DNA of 33,003 nt, taken from contig DASCOB010000068.1 of NCBI GenBank assembly GCA_036011785.1, positions 1-33,003 of the forward strand, read 5' to 3'. A program made the translations under genes and the position numbers. Below the pieces are notes generated by a model, which searched no databases, was not told where the DNA came from, and saw only the letters and a program-made list of their open reading frames with translations. The stretch is from CAJWGI01 sp036011785 (GTDB lineage: Bacteria; Chloroflexota; Anaerolineae; Anaerolineales; UBA11657). Shown one piece after another: positions 7,839 through 16,793 of the stretch. Numbering within the stretch: the first letter of the stretch is position 1; each line of letters begins with the position of its first letter.

Positions 7839-9752
7839 TCAATCCAGAAACTCACGCTGCCAGAGTTCGAGCATCAACAGTGCCCAGACGCGCATATAAG
7901 GGCCGCGACCAGCCTCAAAATCACTGCGCAGACCCGCCACCGCATCAGCATCGAAAAGGCCTCGGCACTGCACGGATTCCCGCGAGAGGGCTTCGGCTAC
8001 CACCGGCTGCAGATCGCCTCGCAGCCACGCCCCGACGGGCATGTAGAAGCCCTGCTTGCGCCGCCGCATGATTTCCGCCGGCAGCACATCAGTCAGCGCA
8101 TCTGTCAACACCAGCTTCGTGCGCCCGCGGAGCGCCCCGAGCGGCGAATGGCCCAGTTTCAAAGCCGAGGGGATTCGCGTTGCGAATTCAACCAGTTTGT
8201 GGTCAATCAGCGGCACGCGCACTTCCAGCGAGTGCGCCATGCTCATCGCGTCGGTGTCGCGCAGCAACATATGCGCCAGATATGATTTCAGTTCCAGTCG
8301 TGTCACCCTAACAATCGCATCACGCTCGCTCTCGACCACAAAAGGATGCAGCAACTCGATGCTTGGGCCGATTCCGTTCTGGCTCGCAGCAACACCATCC
8401 CGGTAGAGCGCTGCCTTTGTGGCCTCGCTGAAGAGCGTACGCGTGCGCAGGTAGCGAGAGAGAAAACTGGCCTCCAACCAACCGGGAGCCTCGGCGAGCG
8501 CCGCGTAGCCGGAGATGCGCGCCAGCTGCAGGGCAGCCGCGCGTGCTGCCGCTTTTCCCAGTCCCGGCAGGCGCTTCCACAATCTCCCCGCACGTTGCGC
8601 CTGCAGCATGTATCGGTACTGGCGATACCCGGCGAAGAGCTCATCTCCACCCAACCCGGAAAGCGCAACCTTAACATGCCGGGCGGTGGCGCGCGAGACC
8701 AGATAGGTGTTTAGCCCGTCGCCGGTGGGTTGATCCATGGCGCGTATAAAGTCGGGCAGCTGCGCGGCCACATCACGCCCGGATATCACCACTTCGTTGT
8801 GCTCGGTATCGTAGCGGCGGGCGACAATGCCGGCAAAACGGCGCTCGTCCATGCGCTGGCCCTCTACATGAAAGCCGATGGAAAAAGTCTGTAAGCGCTC
8901 ACCGCTCAGGCGAGTCATCAGCGCGACCACGGCGGATGAATCCACACCGCCCGAGAGAAACGCACCCACGGGCACATCTGCAATCATGCGCAATCGAATC
9001 GATTCTTCCAGCAGTCGGCGGAGCTCGCGCCTAATCTCGACAGCGTCAGCACCCGCCGACATGAGGTCGCCATTCTCCACCGTGGGCACATCCCAGTATT
9101 GACGCACAGCCACATTGCCCTTTTCCCACGTCAGACAATGCCCCGGCAGCAGGGCGTGCACACCCTGCAAAATAGTGCGCGGGGGCGGCACCGCGTAGAA
9201 CGTGAGAAAATGATGCAGCGCATGAAAGTCCAGCGCCGGGTTCAGCAACCCGCTGCTCAGCATTGCCTTCAGCTCAGAAGCGAGTAGCAGACCGTTGTCA
9301 GTCTCAGACCAATAGAGCGGTTTGATGCCCAGCCGGTCACGCGCGGCGAACAGGCGCTGCCCGGGCACATCCCAGATCAGAAAGGCAAACATGCCTCGAA
9401 ACCGATGCACGCACTCGTCACCCCACTGCGCGTAAGCGTTCAGGATGACTTCGGTATCGCTCTGCGAGCGGAAGTAATGGCCGCGCTGTTCCAGTTCCGC
9501 CCGAATTTCAGCGAAATTATAGACCTCGCCGTTGTAGGTGATCGCCAGCCTGCCGTCTTCACTCAGCATCGGCATGTGCCCGGCAATGGAGAGATCGATA
9601 ATCGCCAGCCGCGTGTTGGCCAGCGTCACCGGCATGTCCGTGCTATCGACCCAGATTCCGCTGTCATCCGGGCCGCGATGGTTGATTGCCCGCGTCACGC
9701 GCTCGCCAAGTTCGCGGTCAGCCTGGCCTACAACGCCGAAGATACCGCACAT
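7839..9752 (-). CDS. asnB: asparagine synthase (glutamine-hydrolysing), AsnB type
   Basis: The protein has 637 residues. The class II glutaminase domain starts MCGIFGVVG with Cys2 as nucleophile after Met removal, and includes NHRGPDDSG and YNGEVYNF. The ATP-pyrophosphatase (synthetase) domain carries SGGVDSS at residues 267-273 and LSGLGGDELFAGY. Both domains appear intact. Enzymes of this kind in polysaccharide loci often sit in sugar-modification operons and may amidate a sugar carboxyl group rather than make free asparagine; that is inference from context. The gene starts 13 bases after the upstream membrane-protein gene and is followed by the aminotransferase. Confidence 0.95.
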   Translation of the reverse strand: MCGIFGVVGQADRELGERVTRAINHRGPDDSGIWVDSTDMPVTLANTRLAIIDLSIAGHMPMLSEDGRLAITYNGEVYNFAEIRAELEQRGHYFRSQSDTEVILNAYAQWGDECVHRFRGMFAFLIWDVPGQRLFAARDRLGIKPLYWSETDNGLLLASELKAMLSSGLLNPALDFHALHHFLTFYAVPPPRTILQGVHALLPGHCLTWEKGNVAVRQYWDVPTVENGDLMSAGADAVEIRRELRRLLEESIRLRMIADVPVGAFLSGGVDSSAVVALMTRLSGERLQTFSIGFHVEGQRMDERRFAGIVARRYDTEHNEVVISGRDVAAQLPDFIRAMDQPTGDGLNTYLVSRATARHVKVALSGLGGDELFAGYRQYRYMLQAQRAGRLWKRLPGLGKAAARAAALQLARISGYAALAEAPGWLEASFLSRYLRTRTLFSEATKAALYRDGVAASQNGIGPSIELLHPFVVESERDAIVRVTRLELKSYLAHMLLRDTDAMSMAHSLEVRVPLIDHKLVEFATRIPSALKLGHSPLGALRGRTKLVLTDALTDVLPAEIMRRRKQGFYMPVGAWLRGDLQPVVAEALSRESVQCRGLFDADAVAGLRSDFEAGRGPYMRVWALLMLELWQREFLD

Positions 9753-9765
9753 CAGATCATCACCG

Positions 9766-11835
9766 TCATAGTGCGGTGCAGGCCCAGAGAATCTCCAGCG
9801 GGCAGCTGAAATAGGGCAGCTCGACGCGCAGCAACATCCAAGTGTTCGCCAGAAACACGCCCAAAACCAACAATGCCAGCACCGCCCGGTTCACGCGCGT
9901 GGAGAAGAGTTGCGCGAGACCGCCAACGGTCAGCAGCACAACCGGGGTGATTGCGGGCAGCACGTGACGGGCGGTAGCGTAAAAAAGGGGCGGCACCCAT
10001 TCAGCGGAAACCTCCGCGCGCGCAACTCCAATGAGCAGATAGAGCAGCGCGGCCTGCAGGAACACAAACGCGACGCTGGTGGGCATCGCCTTGGGTATTG
10101 TATGGCGACGCCGCCGAATGCGACGTAGCCATCCCAGACCCGCCAGCACGAGCACACCCGCGGCCACACCGTAATGCCAGCGCGCCAGCCCCGGCCAGTC
10201 GCCCCCGACAAACGAACCCCAGAAAGTAACGAAAATGGCGCGTAGACCGGCAAGATATCCGGCACCAGTGCGCTCAAAATCGTAGAGCGAGAACACTTGT
10301 CCATCAAGTCGGTGCGCCAAGGTACTCGTGCCGAAAATGTGCACAAACGCTTTCACCTCGCCGGGAGCACCGTACCACGCATCCTCACCCGAACCGTTCT
10401 TGAGCAGGTTCTTGAAACGCGCGCCGCCCCACTCGCCTGTGGTCGCAGTAGCGTCATCGTAGCTGGGTGGATGCCCGGAAGCCAGATACGACCCCGCCGC
10501 CAGCGTGACCCCGTCCCAGAGCACGGCAGCACCCTCATTGCGCAGTCGTACACCCACATCGAGCACCTGCGCCGGAAGCTGAACCTCATAAGCCACGAAC
10601 TGCCAGTGGCCGCTAGCCATGAGCTCTCTGCCTGGAAGAGTGCTCTGGGATCCGTTATCGGACGCCAAGATTACTTCGGGCGCATTAATCAGGATGCGTG
10701 GCGGCGCCTGCATCCATGCGCCCACAGTAAGCCGTTTACCCGCCAGCCGTCGCGCGAATTTCGCGGGGAGGAACTGCACAACACTGGGGTCGGGTCCATG
10801 CCAGATGGATCCCGACGTCGAAATCGCCACGCGGCCCAGAGGGGGCGAAATCACCACACCGTCTGGTTTTGTCTCACTAACCTGCTTCGCCAGTTCAGCG
10901 GGCATGCCGTGAATCGGCACCATCGCGGGAGCGCGGTCGAAATACCAGTGCGCCGAGCCGGCAGGCGCGGAAGTCATCATCATCATGCCGATTGCAGCCG
11001 CCAGAGCGGTCAGAGCGATCAGCGCAGCCAGCAGCAGCCCGCGCCAGCGGAAGCCAACGCGATGGAGCAGCAGCATCGCCGCCACTGGCGCCACCGCCAG
11101 AGCGGTGACTTTCGTGAAAATGCACGCCAGTAAAGCTAGGCCGAGACCTAACAGCCTTTCGGCAGAGAAACCGCGCAGATAAACAGCGACCGCCGCCCAC
11201 AGCAGCAGGGCCACGGCCAGCAGCGCCGGACCTTCCGTGGAGAGCGCGCTAAAGATACCGTTCACTGAGGGCAGCAGCACAACCAGTGCGGCCGCTGCCA
11301 GCGCAATCGCCCTATCGGCAAACAACGCACAGCCAAGGCGGTACGCCACCCATGCTAGCGCCAGTCCCACCCCGAGCGCGGCCATGCGGCCGAGCAGCAA
11401 GCGGGAGTGTGTGTCGCTTACCGGCAGCAGCAGCTGCACCAGCCCGTGCGCCAGATACACCCCGCTGCCGCGAATTTCCCCACTGCCGGCGGGCAATCCA
11501 TCGGTATTACGCACGCATTGCGGAGCGTCACTGATGCCGAGTCCGCACAAGTCGTCGCCCCGTGTCCTTAGCGCGGTCAGCTCTGGCGCCGAAAAGCGCG
11601 GGGAGGCCAGGCCAAAATTCTGCGCCAGCTCCCGAGCCCGTTTTAGCGAGCGCACAAAGTGGTACACCTCGTCGGGAAATGCGCCCAGATTATCCACCAG
11701 CGGCGTGGCCAGGACGCGCAACCCGCCCATCAACATGAAACTCACCACGATTGCCAGCGTCGCGTAGACACGCGACCTCTGCGCGAACGCTCGTCGGAAG
11801 GCGTCTGCCCGCACCCATTTACCGGAGGCTGCCAT
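9766..11835 (-). CDS. large GT-C-like multi-pass membrane glycosyltransferase (predicted)
   Basis: From the chosen start the protein has 689 residues. After one N-terminal helix (YATLAIVVSFMLMGGLRVL) there is a periplasmic loop with FPDEVYHFVRSLK, an acidic pair like that used by GT-C enzymes. A run of helices follows, then a hydrophilic domain of about 200 residues (from APAGSAHWYFDRAP to the FKNLL region), then four or more C-terminal helices. The hydrophilic insert looks like a beta-rich periplasmic module. I chose ATG 11833-11835 because AGAGG at 11844-11848 lies eight bases upstream. An earlier ATG at 11874 would overlap the previous gene by 23 bases and lacks such a site. No exact family is recognised. 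Confidence 0.75.
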   Translation of the reverse strand: MAASGKWVRADAFRRAFAQRSRVYATLAIVVSFMLMGGLRVLATPLVDNLGAFPDEVYHFVRSLKRARELAQNFGLASPRFSAPELTALRTRGDDLCGLGISDAPQCVRNTDGLPAGSGEIRGSGVYLAHGLVQLLLPVSDTHSRLLLGRMAALGVGLALAWVAYRLGCALFADRAIALAAAALVVLLPSVNGIFSALSTEGPALLAVALLLWAAVAVYLRGFSAERLLGLGLALLACIFTKVTALAVAPVAAMLLLHRVGFRWRGLLLAALIALTALAAAIGMMMMTSAPAGSAHWYFDRAPAMVPIHGMPAELAKQVSETKPDGVVISPPLGRVAISTSGSIWHGPDPSVVQFLPAKFARRLAGKRLTVGAWMQAPPRILINAPEVILASDNGSQSTLPGRELMASGHWQFVAYEVQLPAQVLDVGVRLRNEGAAVLWDGVTLAAGSYLASGHPPSYDDATATTGEWGGARFKNLLKNGSGEDAWYGAPGEVKAFVHIFGTSTLAHRLDGQVFSLYDFERTGAGYLAGLRAIFVTFWGSFVGGDWPGLARWHYGVAAGVLVLAGLGWLRRIRRRRHTIPKAMPTSVAFVFLQAALLYLLIGVARAEVSAEWVPPLFYATARHVLPAITPVVLLTVGGLAQLFSTRVNRAVLALLVLGVFLANTWMLLRVELPYFSCPLEILWACTAL

Positions 11836-11851
11836 AGCGACAACCTCTGAC

Positions 11852-13357
11852 TTAGCGCTCACCGGCGTGGACATGACGCAACCCAAGAAAACCTGCGCAC
11901 GAGAACATGGCCCCCATCCCAAGCACCGAGAGCGGAATGCCACGCATCGGCCCCAATAGCACCTCTCCTACCGTTAGGGCGAGGCCAGCAGCTGCCGCGG
12001 CCGCGCCGAAGCGGAGTGCGGTCGCTGCCCTCACCCGAGGCCAGCGCAGCACATAGGCGCCCAGCGCCGCGTTTACGGTCAGATGCACGAACACAATTGC
12101 GATGATGCCATCGCGCAACCCGAGAAAGAAAGGAAAAGCCACATCCATGCTCCGCGAAAAGCGCAGCCCAAAAGCCAGCGCGTACGCCACCACGACAATA
12201 AAACTATCCGCGAGCAGCACGATCCCGGCGCGCCGCAGAAAACGCGTCAGCGGCTGCCACAGCCCTCCGCCAACCACCTCACCCAGCGCGCGCCCACGCT
12301 CGGATTCCAGCTGCGCTTTGTAGCCCTCCGCGTAGTGCACCAGCGCGTAAGTGCCCGCGAACATCAGCAGTCCTACCAACACCAGTCCAACAAACGGCAG
12401 CCGCACTATGTCGAAATGCAGCACAGCGACTGCACCCAACCCGATGGCCATCAGAAGGTACAGTCCGGTGACGTGGCGATGTCCCCAGCCAATGCGCAGC
12501 AGACGCTGATAATAGTGCGTGCGGTGCGCCTGAAGTACCGGTTCACCCTGCAGCACACGGCGACCCAGCGTCAAGCCAGAATCAAGTAGGAATAGACCGA
12601 ACAAAAGTACCCAGAACCCGAGTGACAACCTCTCCCCACTGCGTGGCGCACCTAGAACCGCCAGTCCGGCAAAGGTGAAACCGAGCCAGATACTACCGAC
12701 ATCACCCATGAACACGCGCGCCGGTGGCCTGTTGTGCAGAAAAAATCCCAACAAGCCACCCGCCAGAGCAGCCGACATAACCGCCATCCAATCAAGTCCG
12801 ACTCTCATGCTCAGCCATGCGACCGCAAGCGCCGCAATCAGTCCTTGTCCCGCGACTAGCCCATCCATGCCATCCATAAAATTAAAGGCGTTCGCCATAC
12901 CCAGAATCCACACGAAAGTGATCACCACGCCCAACCAGCCCACGTCTATCACGCCGAAGCCACCGGTACCAAAATAGCGTAGATAACGACCATACAGCAT
13001 TAGACCCAACGCTGCCCAAGCCTGCGCCACGAGGCGCACCCGCGCCGGCAGCGGTCGCCAGTCATCTATAAGGCTCACACCCGCGATTAACCAGCCGCTA
13101 ACTAGCAGAGCCCAGTCGCCGCGCTCCAAAGAAACTCCAGTGCGCTGCGCAACCGCCAGAGCCACTAACGGGACAATCACCACAAAGACTATCCCGCCAG
13201 CACCCGGAATCGGCCCGGTGTGCGAGCTGCGAAAGTTAGGGACATCGAGCAGTCCCATGCGTGGAGCGAGCTGTCGAAACAACCACGTCACCGGCCACAC
13301 CAGCGCAAAGGCAACCGCGAAGCACACAAGTAGAACACTAGAACCGACGTAGGTCAT
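11852..13357 (-). CDS. WecA/MraY-type sugar-phosphate transferase fused to a FlaA1/WbpM-like membrane domain
   Basis: The protein has 501 residues. The first part, about 1-335, is a polyprenyl-phosphate HexNAc-1-phosphate transferase with all family motifs: RSSHTGPIPGAGG (43-55), the Asp pair D98-D99, NAFNFMDGMDG (156-166), GDVGS (218-222) and HRTHYYQR (278-285). A linker follows, and then about 366-496 adds four more hydrophobic segments. These resemble the N-terminal membrane domain of long FlaA1/CapD/WbpM proteins: RRAGIVLLADSFIVVVAYAL at the start and GIPLSVLGMGAMFSCAGFLG at the end. Normal members end near residue 340. A separate SDR of CapD type lies two genes upstream at 14716-15738. 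The fusion is read directly; its purpose, perhaps recruiting that SDR to the membrane, is inference. Confidence 0.88.
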   Translation of the reverse strand: MTYVGSSVLLVCFAVAFALVWPVTWLFRQLAPRMGLLDVPNFRSSHTGPIPGAGGIVFVVIVPLVALAVAQRTGVSLERGDWALLVSGWLIAGVSLIDDWRPLPARVRLVAQAWAALGLMLYGRYLRYFGTGGFGVIDVGWLGVVITFVWILGMANAFNFMDGMDGLVAGQGLIAALAVAWLSMRVGLDWMAVMSAALAGGLLGFFLHNRPPARVFMGDVGSIWLGFTFAGLAVLGAPRSGERLSLGFWVLLFGLFLLDSGLTLGRRVLQGEPVLQAHRTHYYQRLLRIGWGHRHVTGLYLLMAIGLGAVAVLHFDIVRLPFVGLVLVGLLMFAGTYALVHYAEGYKAQLESERGRALGEVVGGGLWQPLTRFLRRAGIVLLADSFIVVVAYALAFGLRFSRSMDVAFPFFLGLRDGIIAIVFVHLTVNAALGAYVLRWPRVRAATALRFGAAAAAAGLALTVGEVLLGPMRGIPLSVLGMGAMFSCAGFLGLRHVHAGER

Positions 13358-13443
13358 AGGGAAAGAAAACTCCGATTAGTGGCACGTTGGGCATCCATTG
13401 GCAACTGCGCTCCAGAGGAAATAATCCGAAATGTTAGAGTCAT

Positions 13444-14622
13444 TCAGCGGACGTAGCCTTCCAAGAATTTTGTTGCAATTGTCCTAGCGATAAGTTCGTT
13501 CCCTTCAGACAACAAATGGATGGAATCAGCTCTGCGACCATCTAAGTTGACGGCATGCAAATCAATGAAAACGAAACCCTGCTGACCGCTAAATCTCTCC
13601 AGAAGCTCTAAGCCCAATTGATCACCCCTGGCCTTGAGCCGCTTCTCCAAATATTCTGCTGCATCAGGATTGCGCATCTCAGAACCTGCCAATTCGCTGG
13701 CAGTCCCCGGCTGACGAATGGCTACGACCATCACGCCCTTGCTCAACAATAAATCCACGAAGTCTAAATACATCTCGTGAAAACTTTTATCTGATTTACT
13801 TTCGATATCACTATTGTCTTCGAACCCTAGCACCACATGCAATCTCTCAACACTCATTCTGTAGAAGTCTTGCCCCTCCAAGAATACCGTTACAAGGCGT
13901 ATTAGTAGAGAAACGTCCCTTAGTTTAGTGTTGATTGGTAGCCACGACTGACACCAGTCCCCGACGCCATTGTAACCCGCGTGAATGACCACTGCATCAA
14001 ATTCGTAAAATCTCGAGAAATGTCTGAAACGACGTATTCCACAGTCGAGACCAGCTGCTTCCAACCCGAGATTAACCACGCGAAACCTACGGTCATGCAC
14101 GGCCACGTTGTCAGCATTCAGGAATTCTTCAAAGTATGCCGGCCACGCGTCCCACCAATCAACCCCATTGCCGTAGGTCGTGCTCCCTCCAATAGCCGCC
14201 ACATAGGTAGTGCGAACTGGTTTCACTAACGGAACAACTGGTCCTCTGTAACCGAGATAGTTCATGCCAACGTGCAATGGCGAGGGGGTTTCCATAGCGA
14301 TGACGCTACGGAGACCAACCTCTGTCGTGACAACAGTCCAAACCGCCAGAGCTAGCGTCAGGACGGATAGATATGGGCCTCCCTGAAGAATTCGAGTGGC
14401 TCGAATGCGCACTGGTGTGCTGACGAGACCGATGCAAATTAGTGAGAGCACCAGACAGGGTATCACCACCCCGATCAGCCAGTTGGAAGAGTAGGGCAGA
14501 AAATGCAACCATCCCACTGCATCCGTACCCGCACTTTCGGACCTATGTGATAGAGAACACCAGAAAGGGAGGAGTAATCCAACTGAAACCGCAGGCTTAA
14601 CCATTCGACGCAGTGTTCTCAC
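13444..14622 (-). CDS. membrane-anchored SGNH/GDSL-type hydrolase or acyltransferase
   Basis: The protein has 392 residues. Two or three N-terminal membrane segments (WLIGVVIPCLVLSLICIGLV and PYLSVLTLALAVWTVVTT) precede a periplasmic catalytic domain. Block I reads AIGGSTTYGNG with Ser147 as nucleophile; the usual Asp of GDS is Gly, as in several exopolysaccharide-cluster relatives. Block III reads IHAGYNGVGD, and block V is DSIHLLSEGNELIA with Asp366 and His369. It probably removes or transfers acyl groups on the glycan. The GTG start at 14622 gives 392 residues; an ATG seven codons later is possible. It lies between the CapD-like SDR (93-base gap) and the transferase fusion (86-base gap). 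Confidence 0.75.
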   Translation of the reverse strand: MRTLRRMVKPAVSVGLLLPFWCSLSHRSESAGTDAVGWLHFLPYSSNWLIGVVIPCLVLSLICIGLVSTPVRIRATRILQGGPYLSVLTLALAVWTVVTTEVGLRSVIAMETPSPLHVGMNYLGYRGPVVPLVKPVRTTYVAAIGGSTTYGNGVDWWDAWPAYFEEFLNADNVAVHDRRFRVVNLGLEAAGLDCGIRRFRHFSRFYEFDAVVIHAGYNGVGDWCQSWLPINTKLRDVSLLIRLVTVFLEGQDFYRMSVERLHVVLGFEDNSDIESKSDKSFHEMYLDFVDLLLSKGVMVVAIRQPGTASELAGSEMRNPDAAEYLEKRLKARGDQLGLELLERFSGQQGFVFIDLHAVNLDGRRADSIHLLSEGNELIARTIATKFLEGYVR

Positions 14623-14715
14623 GTTGGCTCGTCGCTTAGGTGATTACAGGCATTACTTCGACCATCGCAACAGCGGCGAATCAAAAGACCCTGATGACAA
14701 ACATGCCATTCCTAG

Positions 14716-15738
14716 TCAACCGAGTTGAAGCGACGGCGCCAATTTGCGCAACCGTTCCAATGCAGCAGCCGCGTCCCCACCCTGCGCGAGGAAAACCAGC
14801 TTCCGGATTGAGTGTGCCAACCCGGGCGCGGATGGCCCGTCAAGACCGGAAACAAGGATTTGCTCATGGGGAGTGGGCAACCATTGCGTGCCATCGAGGG
14901 TCACGTGTTCCACCAGCTTTTCGCCACGGCGTAGTCCCGAATATTCAATTTCAATTTCACTACCCGCCCGTTGGCCGTGAGCACTGATCAAGTGTTGCGC
15001 CAGTTTCCCGATATTCGTTTTTTTTCCTGCTGCCAGCGCCAATACACTTCCCTGAGCCTCCAAGGATAACGCATCCAGCAGCAAACGCACCGTCTCAGCG
15101 GCACTCACGAACGTTCGCTCGGCATGTGGGTGCGTCACCGTCACCGGTCCGCCACTCTCTATCTGCCGCCGGAAGAGAGCATGCACGCCACCGCCACTTT
15201 CCAGCACGTTGCTCAAGCGCACACTGAAAAACGCCTTCCCAGCCCGCTCCGCCGCCGCAGCCACAATCATCTCTCCCAATCGTTTGGTGGCTCCCATCAC
15301 ACTCACTGGCTGGAAGGCTTTAGTGGACGAAGTGAAAAGAAGCTTCTCGCTACCGTTGGCCAGGGCCAAATCCACCACGTTGACTGTACCCTGCACATTC
15401 ACCGTCACTGCCTCCGTTGGGTAGGCTTCTGCATCGCGTATGTCTTTCTTAGCTGCTGCGTGAAAAACGATGGTAGGGCGGTGCATCGAAAAAACAGACG
15501 CAAGCCGGACGCGCTCGCGCACATCGCAGACTTCGGTTGCCACGTCCACATCCGGAGTCCGCGCCCGTAACTCATTCCGCGCCGCGATCAACTTTTCTTC
15601 CCGTCGGCCGAGGCACACGATCCGCGCCGGTTTCCGCTCCGCCACCTGGCGGCCAATCTCGGACCCGATGGTGCCGCCGCCTCCGGTGATCAGCACGGTC
15701 TGTCCACTCAGAAGCCGTTCCCGTGCTTCGGTTGTCAT
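14716..15738 (-). CDS. short CapD/FlaA1-like SDR (nucleotide-HexNAc dehydratase/epimerase family)
   Basis: The protein has 340 residues of Polysacc_synt_2 type with no membrane segment. The cofactor motif is VLITGGGGTIGSEIGRQ (15-31). The conserved HAAALKH element is HAAAKKDI here, and the usual STDKA is SSTKA (137-141), so the Asp next to Lys140 is Thr. VMGATKR follows, with Met in place of Tyr, as in WbpM/CapD-type members. RRGEKLVEH near the C-terminus is a family hallmark (RPGEKL-like). It overlaps the upstream WecA-like gene by four bases (ATGA), so the two are coupled. The altered catalytic segment makes the exact activity uncertain. It may work with the detached FlaA1-like membrane domain at 11852-13357. 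Confidence 0.88.
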   Translation of the reverse strand: MTTEARERLLSGQTVLITGGGGTIGSEIGRQVAERKPARIVCLGRREEKLIAARNELRARTPDVDVATEVCDVRERVRLASVFSMHRPTIVFHAAAKKDIRDAEAYPTEAVTVNVQGTVNVVDLALANGSEKLLFTSSTKAFQPVSVMGATKRLGEMIVAAAAERAGKAFFSVRLSNVLESGGGVHALFRRQIESGGPVTVTHPHAERTFVSAAETVRLLLDALSLEAQGSVLALAAGKKTNIGKLAQHLISAHGQRAGSEIEIEYSGLRRGEKLVEHVTLDGTQWLPTPHEQILVSGLDGPSAPGLAHSIRKLVFLAQGGDAAAALERLRKLAPSLQLG

Positions 15739-16772
15739 ACTGGCCGCCCGCGTTCAGAAAAGCGCACAACCGCCACTTGGACAGCCAGAAGAAAAACTAC
15801 CAGAACCAAGAGCTGCCAACCCCACCTGTCGCCTGCCGTCAGGTATAACCAGCCACACAGGCCCGTTGCCAGTGTCAGCAGCAGATAAAATCCGGCGCCA
15901 GCCCAGTGCGGATATCCGCTGCTTGCCAGGCGCTGATACAGATATGTACGATGCGCTTGAAATGCGGGTTCGCCGCGCAGCAGCCGCCCGATGAACGTAT
16001 AAACCGCATCCCAGACGCAGGGCGCGACCAGCAGCGCACCGACCACTGGCAGGCGCGCGTCTCCCGAGCGCTGCAGCGCCAGCAGCGGCATGGTGGCAAA
16101 GGTTAAACCTAGGAATGTGCTGCCCACATCGCCCATGAAAATACCCGCCGGCTGCCAGTTGTGCCCGAGGAATCCGAGGCATGCCGCAAACAGCAACAAT
16201 CCAAGCATGGCCAGCAGCGGCTGGTCCAGCCGCCAGGCGACGAGTGCCCACATCGCACCCGCCGCTGCCCCAATGCCGCCCGCATTCCCATCGATGCCAT
16301 CCATGAAATTGAAAGCGTTGATCAGGCCGACTACCCAGAGGAAAGTCAGAGCGAAGCCGAACCAGCCGAGAGGAAGGTCCCCTAACTCGAACAGGGCGAT
16401 CCGCTCAAATGCCCCCATCCGGAGAATGATCACCAGCGCCGCCACAGTCTGCACCCCGAAGCGCAATCCGGCCGGCAGCGTGTGTATGTCATCCAGCCAG
16501 CCTACCGCCGCCACGAGAAATGCCGCCATTAGGAAGGCCATCAGTCCAGGCAGGGTCCAATCGGGGCGCAGCAACCATGCGGACACCACACCGCCGATTG
16601 TGACGATGGCGATGACCGCGCCTCCGCCGGTTGGTGTCGCCACCCGGTGCGAGCTGCGCTCGCCGGGAACGGCGAGTAGCCCGCGCTCGGCGGCCCAACC
16701 CCTCATCTTGCCCACGCTTAGGAAACTTATGAGCAGCGCGACGACAGTGATTATCGCGGACAGCATAAGCAT
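15735..16772 (-). CDS. WecA/WbcO-like undecaprenyl-phosphate HexNAc-1-phosphate transferase
   Basis: The protein has 345 residues and about ten membrane segments, the normal length for the family. Motifs seen: RSSHRVATPTGGG (39-51), the catalytic Asp pair D94-D95, NAFNFMDGIDG (152-162), GDVGS (214-218) and the HRTYLYQRL loop (274-282). It transfers a sugar-1-phosphate from a UDP-sugar to undecaprenyl phosphate at the cytoplasmic face, the first membrane step of repeat-unit assembly. It begins 21 bases after the SGNH gene and overlaps the CapD-like SDR gene by four bases. It is clearly homologous to the transferase part of the fused protein at 11852-13357, but lacks the extra C-terminal domain. 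Confidence 0.93.
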   Translation of the reverse strand: MLMLSAIITVVALLISFLSVGKMRGWAAERGLLAVPGERSSHRVATPTGGGAVIAIVTIGGVVSAWLLRPDWTLPGLMAFLMAAFLVAAVGWLDDIHTLPAGLRFGVQTVAALVIILRMGAFERIALFELGDLPLGWFGFALTFLWVVGLINAFNFMDGIDGNAGGIGAAAGAMWALVAWRLDQPLLAMLGLLLFAACLGFLGHNWQPAGIFMGDVGSTFLGLTFATMPLLALQRSGDARLPVVGALLVAPCVWDAVYTFIGRLLRGEPAFQAHRTYLYQRLASSGYPHWAGAGFYLLLTLATGLCGWLYLTAGDRWGWQLLVLVVFLLAVQVAVVRFSERGRPV

Positions 16773-16793
16773 TCTACCGAATAGATCAACCCC

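Noticed and set aside
7539..8285. Plus-strand open frame of 248 codons
   Set aside because: It is antisense to the aminotransferase and asnB genes, is rich in His/Arg/Gln as expected of a mirror of GC-rich codons, and spans the gap between two real genes.
9970..9981. ops-like element GGCGGTAGCGTA, close to the RfaH recruitment site GGCGGTAGCGTG
   Set aside because: It lies on the plus strand inside a minus-strand coding region (codons for FYATARHV), far from any promoter, so it is opposite to transcription and best taken as chance.
10297..11133. Plus-strand open frame of 278 codons
   Set aside because: It is antisense to the large GT-C-like gene, with Arg/His/Ser-rich composition and no recognisable motif.
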